The notes under the pieces were generated by a model. The model saw only the letters and a program-made list of their open reading frames with translations, was not told where the DNA came from and searched no databases. A stretch of DNA of 21,648 bases from Methanobrevibacter thaueri (GTDB lineage Archaea > Methanobacteriota > Methanobacteria > Methanobacteriales > Methanobacteriaceae), in assembly GCF_015062905.1 (NCBI RefSeq), contig NZ_SUTK01000028.1, positions 1 to 21,648 on the forward strand. Direction: 5' to 3'. The position numbers were made by a program, and so were the translations under genes. Of the stretch, positions 8,036-13,530 are shown piece by piece. Within the stretch, counting starts at the first letter, position 1. Each line of letters starts with the position of its first letter.

Positions 8036-8340
8036 TTTTTTACTTATAAGACATAAGTTTCAAGTGTAAGTTTTTAGTTATAACCTATTTTTCATGAGGT
8101 GAATTTCAAGTGTAAGTTTTCAGTTATAATTTCTAACACACAGGATATACACATCCATTTCAAGTGTAACTTTTAACTTATAAGTTCTAATACACAAGAT
8201 TCAAACATGCATTTCAAGTGTAACTTTTAACTTATAACTTATTAGAAAAATTCTTATGTAAAAAATATATTACTTATAACTTATCACGGCCATGGCTCAT
8301 GAGACTTATAACTTATACTATGTAAAAAATATATTACAAA
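8036..8340. other. Candidate replication origin (oriC): four ORB-like boxes plus AT-rich repeats
   Basis: This AT-rich gap holds four copies, in one orientation, of TTTCAAGTGTAA followed by G or C (8058, 8104, 8158, 8212; spacing 46, 54 and 54 bp). The reverse complement, TTACACTTGAAA, is close to the 13-bp repeat I recall for the Methanothermobacter origin, and to the general archaeal mini-ORB core TTCCAGTGGAAA bound by Orc1/Cdc6. Next to the boxes lie three copies of ACTTATAACTTAT (8230, 8272, 8304), a direct repeat ATGTAAAAAATATATTAC (8256-8273 and 8320-8337), and two overlapping palindromes GCCATGGC/CTCATGAG (8289-8303). The very AT-rich 8225-8340 could be the unwinding element. An Orc1/Cdc6 gene starts about 3 kb to the right. 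Origin function is inferred from motif, repetition and context. Confidence 0.7.
8058..8254. repeat. Imperfect ~54-bp direct repeats carrying the ORB-like boxes
   Basis: Beyond the 13-base box, the whole unit repeats: box, then a T/A stretch ending in TTATAA, then a spacer such as TTCTAACACACAGGAT or TTCTAATACACAAGAT. Units start at 8058, 8104, 8158 and 8212; the last is incomplete. The box is the only fully conserved part, as expected for a protein-binding site with less constrained spacers. Confidence 0.85.
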
Positions 8341-8348
8341 AGTCTAGA

Positions 8349-8369
8349 TAAAAAAAAGAAAAAGAAGAA
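8349..8369 (-). terminator. T-tract terminator of the aminotransferase gene
   Basis: Directly after the aminotransferase stop, the minus strand reads almost only pyrimidines with a run of eight T before ATCTAGAC. This fits archaeal oligo-T termination. It would also keep aminotransferase transcription out of the adjacent origin-like repeats. Confidence 0.5.
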
Positions 8370-9512
8370 TCATAAGTATGATTCTGCAATTGATGCGACA
8401 CCAGCGCCAGCATCGTCAGTTACGCCTAAACCTTTCAGGGTCATTCCGATTGCCGCAAAGGTTTGGGTCAATTCCTTGTATGAGACGTTACCCATGTGTC
8501 CGATTCTGAAGATGTTTCCTTTCAAGTGGTCTTGTCCACCAGCAAGTTCAACACCGTATTTGTCACGGGTTGTTCCTCTGAAGTCAGCATCAGTAATTCC
8601 TTCAGGCATTTTGACTGCTGTTACTGTAGCGGATGAAACAGCTTCATCAGCGAATAATTCTAATCCTAATGCTTTAACAGCAGCTACGCTTGCTTTAGCA
8701 GCTTTGTGGTGACGTGCAATTCTTGCATCAAGTCCTTCTTCCATAACCATTTTCAATGCTTCATTCATTGCATAGGTAAGTGAAACTGATGGTGTGTATG
8801 GGGTTTCAGGAACGGCTTTGTCTCCGCTTTTACGTGCAGCTTTTAAGTCCAGATAGAAAGTATTGGTTTCGACTTTGTCAACTGCAGCCCATGCGTCGTC
8901 ACTTAATGTGATTGCAGCCATGCCGGGCGGTGCAGCCAAACATTTTTGTGATCCTGTGAAACAGACGTCGATTCCGAACTTTTCAACATTCACTTCGTCT
9001 CCTGCAAGGGAGGACACGGTATCAACGATGTATAAAGTGTCATAGTTTTTCATGACCTTACCGATTTCTTCGATTGGTGCAGCCACACCGGTTGAGGTTT
9101 CGTTGTGGACTACAGTTACTGCCTTGATGTCTTCGTCTTCGTCAAGAGCTTCAGCAATAAGTTTAGGGTCTACAGCGGTTCCCCATTCAACTTCAAGTTC
9201 TTTAGTTTCAATTCCGTGAGTCTGTGAGATTTTCATGAGACGTTCACCGAATTTTCCACCGACGACATTCAGTATTTTTTCTCCAGGAGCTACTGTATTT
9301 GCAACACCTGCTTCCATTGCTGCAGTTCCAGATCCGGTTAATAGATAAGATTTATTTGGGGTTTGGAAAACTTTACTCATTAATTCAGTGGTTTCGCTTA
9401 AAATTTCTCCATATTTTGCTCCTCTGTGGTTTACAACAGCCTTAGACATTGCATTGAGTACTCTAGGGTGCACTGTTGTAGGTCCAGGAAGCATTAATAA
9501 GATATCATTCAT
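8370..9512 (-). CDS. Class V PLP-dependent aminotransferase (alanine-glyoxylate/serine-pyruvate type)
   Basis: The 380-aa enzyme of fold type I, class V, has the family opening 'LLMLPGPTTVHPRVLNAM', the cofactor-contact region 'LTGSGTAAMEAGVANTVAPGEK', 'VHNETSTGV', 'IVDTVSSLAGDEV' (PLP-pyridine Asp) and the Schiff-base lysine in 'TGSQKCLAAPPG' (Lys190 counting from the chosen start). The C-terminal 'FRIGHMGNVSYKEL' is also typical. Such enzymes transfer amino groups between alanine, serine or aspartate and glyoxylate or pyruvate; the exact pair in methanogens is not deducible here. I choose ATG 9512 because GGAGG lies eight bases upstream; the upstream ATG (9527) overlaps that Shine-Dalgarno site. 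Length is normal for the family. It is transcribed toward the candidate origin and lies alone on its strand. Confidence 0.88.
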   Translation of the reverse strand: MNDILLMLPGPTTVHPRVLNAMSKAVVNHRGAKYGEILSETTELMSKVFQTPNKSYLLTGSGTAAMEAGVANTVAPGEKILNVVGGKFGERLMKISQTHGIETKELEVEWGTAVDPKLIAEALDEDEDIKAVTVVHNETSTGVAAPIEEIGKVMKNYDTLYIVDTVSSLAGDEVNVEKFGIDVCFTGSQKCLAAPPGMAAITLSDDAWAAVDKVETNTFYLDLKAARKSGDKAVPETPYTPSVSLTYAMNEALKMVMEEGLDARIARHHKAAKASVAAVKALGLELFADEAVSSATVTAVKMPEGITDADFRGTTRDKYGVELAGGQDHLKGNIFRIGHMGNVSYKELTQTFAAIGMTLKGLGVTDDAGAGVASIAESYL

Positions 9513-9530
9513 TAAAATTTCCTCCATAAG

Positions 9531-9556
9531 TAGCTTTCATAAAGCTAATTTATATC
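9531..9556 (-). promoter_or_regulatory. Promoter and operator-like inverted repeat of the aminotransferase gene
   Basis: A perfect inverted repeat TAGCTTT-CAT-AAAGCTA (9531-9547) sits just upstream of the GGAGG ribosome site, next to GATATAA (minus strand, 9550-9556), a possible TATA box. If that box is used, the repeat lies between TATA and transcript start, a usual place for a repressor site. If the farther TATTTAATAAG (9570-9580) is used, it forms a leader hairpin before the ribosome site. Confidence 0.35.
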
Positions 9557-9670
9557 TTTAGTTCTTATACTTATTAAATATTTTTGATATGATGATTATT
9601 CAGTTTTCACAATCTTTTCATATTCATTTCTGTGTTATGTTTAAATTCATATATCGATTTTCGGCATGTG

Positions 9671-9680
9671 TTTAAATATA
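9671..9680 (+). promoter_or_regulatory. TATA box for the YczE-like gene, probably leaderless
   Basis: TTTAAATATA is centred about 27 bases before ATG 9702, so transcription would begin at or near the start codon. No Shine-Dalgarno sequence precedes the ATG, which agrees with a leaderless message. Confidence 0.4.
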
Positions 9681-9701
9681 ATTTCGGATATATAATATAC
9701 T

Positions 9702-10373
9702 ATGCAATTGAACGGACAAGAGCTGACGGCAAGGAGGGCATTATCCTTTACATTGGGGCTATTCATAATGGCATTCGGAGTTTCATTTTCCATCGTATCG
9801 ACACTTGGAACAACACCGATAAGCTCCATTGCATACGCTTTGGTGCTGATTACGAATATTGACATCGGAATAACCACATTCGTCTTCAATGCGGCACTGA
9901 TACTTGTCCAGTTCCTGATTCTTCGCTCAAGATTTCACAAAAAGAGACTGCTTCAGCTCATAAACTGTATCGTATTCGGATACTTCAACACCCTGTCCCT
10001 TTCAGTCGTTTCACAGATTCCATTTGACGGGTCAGTCCTGATGATGGCAGTGTATTTGATTGTAAGCATCTTTTTAATCGCTTTTGGCATATTCGTCTAC
10101 ATGCCCGCCAACATAGCTCCGCTTCCGGGCGAAGGTTGCGTTGAGGCAATCGCCATCGTTACCGGCTGGAGGTTTTCAACCGTTAAGATATGCTTTGATG
10201 TGACAATGGTTTCAATAGCGCTTGTGATGTGCGCTCTGTGGTATACAAGCCCTTTTGGAGCGGTAAACATCGGAACAATAATTTCAGCATTTATGGTCGG
10301 CTTCACATTGAGGCAGATTAATAATCTCTATGCGCACATTACCGGAAAGTCAGTGAATGTTGTCCATGAATGA
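9702..10373 (+). CDS. YczE/YyaS-type integral membrane protein
   Basis: The 223-aa protein is hydrophobic throughout, with about five or six membrane helices: near residues 14-34, 41-72, 85-102, 108-132, 160-180 and 185-205. The opening 'SFTLGLFIMAFGVSFSIVSTLGTTPISSIAYAL' and the later 'IFLIAFGIFVYMPANIAPLPGEGCVEAIA' match the YczE/YyaS/YitT-like family, in which two similar halves each carry a G-L-x-x-x-A-F-G type helix followed by a loop with Pro/Gly. Transport substrate and role are unknown in the family. It is divergent from the aminotransferase with a 189-bp gap and lies 80 bp upstream of mptE on the same strand. No functional link to pterin synthesis is evident. Confidence 0.8.
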   Translation: MQLNGQELTARRALSFTLGLFIMAFGVSFSIVSTLGTTPISSIAYALVLITNIDIGITTFVFNAALILVQFLILRSRFHKKRLLQLINCIVFGYFNTLSLSVVSQIPFDGSVLMMAVYLIVSIFLIAFGIFVYMPANIAPLPGEGCVEAIAIVTGWRFSTVKICFDVTMVSIALVMCALWYTSPFGAVNIGTIISAFMVGFTLRQINNLYAHITGKSVNVVHE

Positions 10374-10453
10374 TATGTGTTTTTCCAATTCTGTTTTTAG
10401 ACAAATTATTTAACAAACTAAAATCTTAATATATATTATAGTGAGGTTTAAAC

Positions 10454-11185
10454 ATGGAATTTGGACTTTGGGAAAAATATTATACTGAAATTCTTGACGA
10501 TTTTGGGTTTTCACGTGAAAACGATGAGGAATCCGCAAAACTGCTGGATGAAATACTGTCAACCGAGGGATGCCTTACCCTAGAGGACCTGAAGGGATTT
10601 GTTGACTTTTCAGACAAGTTCATAGTCTTCGGTGCAGGCCCTTCCTTAGGGGAGCATGTGAAATTCCTGAAGGAAAACTATGACTTGAAGGATTATGTCC
10701 TGGTAGCGGCCGACGGCGCCACAACCGCTCTTATTGAGCAGAAGATTGCGCCTGATATAGTTGCAACAGACCTGGACGGAAATCTTGATGACATTCTTCT
10801 GGCCAATTTCAGAGGGGCAAACGTTGCAATCCACGCCCACGGAGACAACATCGAAAAGATTGCAAGCCTGACACCATTTTTCACAAGCGTTCTTGGAACC
10901 ACCCAGGCACAGCCTATCGGAAACCTCTACAACTTCGGAGGATTCACTGACGGTGACAGGGCAATGTTTCTGGCGGTTGCATTGAATGCTGAGGAAATCA
11001 TATTGGCAGGAATGGACTTTGGCGATGTGGTGACCAGATATTCAAGGCCAAACATCGAAACAGACACTGCCAAGGCCGATGAATTCAAAAGGAAGAAACT
11101 GGCATATGCCGAGAAGTTCACCCAGTGGATAATGGACAATGAAAATGTCAAGATGACCAATTTGTGTGATGAAAATCTTTTATAA
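10454..11185 (+). CDS. mptE: 6-hydroxymethyl-7,8-dihydropterin pyrophosphokinase MptE
   Basis: The 243-aa protein of the archaeal MptE family (formerly DUF115) activates 6-hydroxymethyl-7,8-dihydropterin with ATP to its diphosphate, a step in tetrahydromethanopterin synthesis. Tetrahydromethanopterin is the C1 carrier of methanogenesis. The evidence is 'KFIVFGAGPSLGEHVKFL' (55-72), 'VAADGATTALIEQKIAPDIVATDLDGN' (about 83-109), 'NVAIHAHGDN' and 'NFGGFTDGDRAMFLAVAL...EIILAGMDFG', the characteristic GAGPSL, DLDGN and GFTDGDR blocks in the expected order. GAGG sits seven bases upstream of the ATG. A 23-bp gap separates it from the Orc1/Cdc6 gene on the same strand, so the two may be cotranscribed. 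Confidence 0.92.
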   Translation: MEFGLWEKYYTEILDDFGFSRENDEESAKLLDEILSTEGCLTLEDLKGFVDFSDKFIVFGAGPSLGEHVKFLKENYDLKDYVLVAADGATTALIEQKIAPDIVATDLDGNLDDILLANFRGANVAIHAHGDNIEKIASLTPFFTSVLGTTQAQPIGNLYNFGGFTDGDRAMFLAVALNAEEIILAGMDFGDVVTRYSRPNIETDTAKADEFKRKKLAYAEKFTQWIMDNENVKMTNLCDENLL

Positions 11186-11208
11186 TACTAAAAATATAAT
11201 ATGATAAC

Positions 11209-12318
11209 ATGGGAATAGAAGATATTTTGATGGCTGATGAAAGTCTTTTTCAAGACATAAATGCTTTTGATCCGGATTATGTCCCTCAAAACTTCAATTA
11301 CAGGGACACACAAATGGAAGCAATGGCTATAGCGATAAGACCTGCCATGAGAGGGGGCAAACCTTCAAATGCAGTTATCTTAGGCTCACCTGCAACAGGA
11401 AAGACCACATCAATGAGGAAAGTCTATGAGCTTGTTGAAAAGAACACTGAAAAGGTGGTATGCGTCTATATCAACTGCCAATTGCACACTACACGATTCG
11501 GAATATTTTCCCAAATCCATAAAAAGATATTTGGCCACATTCCTCCCGAAACAGGAATTCCATTTTCAAGAGTCTATGACAAAATCATGAAGAGCCTTCA
11601 GAAGGATGGAAAGTCACTGGTTGTTGCACTGGATGATGTCAACTACCTGATTCAATCAAAAAATGCAAACAAGGTATTTTATGATTTGCTTAGGGCATAT
11701 GAGGAATATCCTGGAGTGAGGACTTCTATTTTTGCAATAATGTCTGATCTTGAATTCAAGTATTCCTTCGACAAGAATGTCAATACCGTGTTCATTCCTC
11801 AGGAAATAGTATTCCCGTTATATACATATTCCGAAATAGAGGATATATTGAGGGACCGTGTAAAGGCCGGATTTTTCCCGAATGTCCTTCCGGATAACAT
11901 ACTTGAGCAGGCTGCAATGTACACCTTTGAGAATGGCGACTTGAGGGTTGGAATCAACCTTCTGAAATCATGCGGAAACATTGCCGAAGCCGATGCAAGC
12001 CGCGAAATCACACAGGAACATTTTGACAGGGCAATAGAATCTCTGGTGTCCGTCAATGTCTCTGAAACATTAAAGGGTTTGAACGATACTGAAAAGGATA
12101 TTTTAAAAATGATTGCAGACAATGAAGGAATGTATTCTGCTGGTGAATTGGCTGAAAAGTATAAGGAAAAAACAGGATCTAGCTATGCATCATTTAACCG
12201 TGCAATCGATAAGCTGGAATTCGTAAGATTGATCGATACCAAATATACAGGAAAAGGGGTTAGGGGAAACTCTAGGGAAATTATACTGCGTTTTAACCCC
12301 GATGACTACGTCATATAG
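11209..12318 (+). CDS. Orc1/Cdc6 family replication initiator
   Basis: The 369-aa AAA+ protein probably recognises origin boxes and helps load MCM helicase. It has an N-terminal 'YVPQNFNYRDTQMEAMAIAIRPAM' (the usual origin-initiator lead-in), Walker A GSPATGKTTS (59-68), Walker B region 'LVVALDDVNYL' (137-147), sensor 1 'FAIMSDLEFKY' (175-185), 'IFPLYTYSEIEDIL'-like arginine-rich lid, 'GDLRVGINLLKSCGNIAE' (sensor 2) and a C-terminal winged helix from about 285 ('LNDTEKDILKMIAD', 'YASFNRAIDKLEFVRLI'). Walker B reads LDDVN where many Orc1/Cdc6 proteins read LDEID, so it may belong to a divergent Cdc6-2-like branch. The Shine-Dalgarno before ATG 11209 is weak. The candidate origin boxes lie about 3 kb upstream. 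Confidence 0.88.
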   Translation: MGIEDILMADESLFQDINAFDPDYVPQNFNYRDTQMEAMAIAIRPAMRGGKPSNAVILGSPATGKTTSMRKVYELVEKNTEKVVCVYINCQLHTTRFGIFSQIHKKIFGHIPPETGIPFSRVYDKIMKSLQKDGKSLVVALDDVNYLIQSKNANKVFYDLLRAYEEYPGVRTSIFAIMSDLEFKYSFDKNVNTVFIPQEIVFPLYTYSEIEDILRDRVKAGFFPNVLPDNILEQAAMYTFENGDLRVGINLLKSCGNIAEADASREITQEHFDRAIESLVSVNVSETLKGLNDTEKDILKMIADNEGMYSAGELAEKYKEKTGSSYASFNRAIDKLEFVRLIDTKYTGKGVRGNSREIILRFNPDDYVI

Positions 12319-12347
12319 TTTTCCTGTATTTGTGGAAATTAGTTTTT

Positions 12348-12420
12348 GTAAACATTAGAGTGCTTGCATGGCAGCAGTAGTCTAATGTGCAACTAAAAGG
12401 GTTTGGCATCGAATGTCCAA
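12348..12420. other. Structured gap after cdc6: possible small RNA or bidirectional terminator
   Basis: An 8-bp perfect stem ACATTAGA (12352-12359) / TCTAATGT (12381-12388) encloses a second stem, TGCT-T-GC / GC-AGCA, with an ATG loop, giving one extended hairpin. GGCAT (12405-12409) / ATGTC (12413-12417) forms a second small hairpin with one G-U pair. The stretch has more G and C than other gaps here. It lies between the convergent cdc6 gene and the small membrane-protein gene, so it may be a shared 3' structure or an independent RNA. Confidence 0.35.
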
Positions 12421-12421
12421 T

Positions 12422-12598
12422 TTAAATAATTGGAGCTTGAGCTGCTACAACTGAAATAACAGATAAAAGTAGTCCTGCTATAACTACAAGAACTACCATG
12501 CAAGATTGAATGTCTAAATTGCTATATATGATTTCGTCTTTCACTGAACTCTTTTTTCTTAAATCTACTTGAAGTGTGGTGTCTTTATTTCCAAACAT
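12422..12598 (-). CDS. Small tail-anchored membrane protein, 58 aa
   Basis: The protein has an acidic/basic soluble N-terminal half ('MFGNKDTTLQVDLRKKSSVK') and one long hydrophobic segment near the C-terminus ('CMVVLVVIAGLLLSVISVVA', residues ~33-52) ending in AQAPII. A longer in-frame extension upstream reaches into the archease gene but is unlikely to be real. The start at 12598 is preceded by GTGAT at four bases spacing, and a TATA box (TTATATAT on the minus strand, 12631-12638) sits at the right distance. I do not recognise the family; topology suggests a tail-anchored or single-pass protein. It is convergent with cdc6 and divergent from archease. Confidence 0.6.
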   Translation of the reverse strand: MFGNKDTTLQVDLRKKSSVKDEIIYSNLDIQSCMVVLVVIAGLLLSVISVVAAQAPII

Positions 12599-12629
12599 TT
12601 TAATCACTAATTTAAAATTGTAAGAAGTA

Positions 12630-12640
12630 CATATATAAGC
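12630..12640. promoter_or_regulatory. Near-symmetrical TATA box between the small membrane protein and archease
   Basis: CATATATAAGC reads as a good TATA box on both strands. To the left it gives a transcript start near 12610 with a short leader that keeps the GTGAT site. To the right it gives a start near 12660 with a ~35-base leader that keeps GGTGG before archease ATG 12696. An extra AT-rich AAATATATTTTTT (12664-12676) lies too close to the archease ATG to leave room for that ribosome site. Confidence 0.4.
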
Positions 12641-12695
12641 AAAGAGTGAGAGCATTTGAAAAGAAATATATTTTTTACATTTTGGTGGAATCGTT

Positions 12696-13109
12696 ATGAA
12701 AAAATTTGAATATTTTGAAGCAACGGCCGACATTGGCCTTAAAGCATATGGAAAGGACATGAATGAGGCCTTTGAAAATGCAGGTTTGGCCATTTTTAAT
12801 ATAATATCAGACACTTCAAACATTGACCCTTCAAATGAGATAGAATTTGAAGTGGCATCAGAGGATGACGTATCTCTTTTATATGACTATTTGGAGGAAC
12901 TTTTGTTCTATCATGAAACTGAATTCATGCTCTTCAGCGAGTTCCAGGTCGAAATCGATGAAAACTTCCATCTCAGGGCCAGAATCAAAGGTGAAGAAAT
13001 CAACTGGGACAGGCATGAAAGGAAAACCGAAATAAAGGCCATAACCTTCCATAAGATGGCTGTCAGAAAAACAGATCATGTCGAGGTTCAGGCCATTGTG
13101 GACTTGTAA
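12696..13109 (+). CDS. Archease, RtcB cofactor
   Basis: The 137-aa protein matches archease across its length: 'YFEATADIGLKAYGKDMNEAFENAG' at the N-terminus (with the metal-binding Asp of the T-A-D-I/V-G motif), 'LLYDYLEELLFYHETEFMLFSEFQVEI' in the centre, 'EINWDRHERKTEIKAITFHKMAV' and a terminal 'VQAIVDL'. Archease binds divalent metal and speeds guanylylation and turnover of the tRNA-splicing ligase RtcB. The rtcB gene lies 0.4 kb downstream on the same strand, separated only by a small membrane-protein gene. The start is supported by GGTGG eight bases before the ATG. Confidence 0.92.
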   Translation: MKKFEYFEATADIGLKAYGKDMNEAFENAGLAIFNIISDTSNIDPSNEIEFEVASEDDVSLLYDYLEELLFYHETEFMLFSEFQVEIDENFHLRARIKGEEINWDRHERKTEIKAITFHKMAVRKTDHVEVQAIVDL

Positions 13110-13142
13110 CTTTTAAATAATATTCAAAACATAGTTACTATC

Positions 13143-13463
13143 ATGAAAAAAATCAAAATCATATCAAGAAATTTTGAAATGATTATGGGAATTATCGGTT
13201 CCGTAATAGGGATATTTTCAGGATCATTTCTGATATTTTTGGGAAGTGTCGGACCGGCGCACGCTCCATTTCTGGGCATCATTGCGATTTTGGCTTCAAT
13301 TTTAGGTTTGGCTTCAACATATTACGTCAATAAGAACCCAAACATGGCCGGAATAGGATTCATAATAGCCACAATGTTCGTTATCGTAGGGTCTGACTAC
13401 ATCAATGTGATAAGTGCGGTATTCCTGCTTGTTGCAGGTGTTTCAGCATTGTTTCGAAAATGA
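13143..13463 (+). CDS. Small four-helix membrane protein (DUF4064-like)
   Basis: The 106-aa protein has a short basic N-terminus and about four hydrophobic segments (roughly 13-34, 42-60, 68-83 and 87-103) joined by very short loops. The 'FEMIMGIIGSVIGIFSGSFLIFLG' opening and overall layout resemble DUF4064 proteins, whose function is unknown. No Shine-Dalgarno precedes the ATG. TTTTAAATAATA lies about 27 bases upstream, so it may have its own leaderless message even though it sits 33 bp after archease. Its position between archease and rtcB is the only hint of function, and I would not infer a role in RNA repair from it. Confidence 0.7.
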   Translation: MKKIKIISRNFEMIMGIIGSVIGIFSGSFLIFLGSVGPAHAPFLGIIAILASILGLASTYYVNKNPNMAGIGFIIATMFVIVGSDYINVISAVFLLVAGVSALFRK

Positions 13464-13480
13464 TTCCATTCACCAAAACC

Positions 13481-13508
13481 TTATTTAAACACCATAGATA
13501 TATATTAA
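13481..13508 (+). promoter_or_regulatory. TATA box region for rtcB
   Basis: Two candidate boxes, TTATTTAAA (13481-13489) and TATATATTAA (13499-13508), precede rtcB ATG 13531. The first leaves a leader of about 20 bases that keeps the GTGAT ribosome site just before the ATG, and is preferred. Confidence 0.35.
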
Positions 13509-13530
13509 AACATAATATTTTTGTGATACT

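Noticed and set aside
8058..8254. A CRISPR array
   Set aside because: Only a short core of about 13 bases is conserved, the intervening sequence is itself partly repeated, and no cas genes are present.
8370..9512. Phosphoserine aminotransferase or cysteine desulfurase as the identity of the class V enzyme
   Set aside because: The LPGPTTVHPRVL opening and TGSQKCLAAPPG lysine block are those of the alanine-glyoxylate/serine-pyruvate branch; the desulfurase active-site Cys loop is absent.
12422..12823. A 133-aa minus-strand protein
   Set aside because: Its first half is antisense to the well-supported archease gene and has no ribosome site; only the last 58 residues, with their own TATA and GTGAT, look real.
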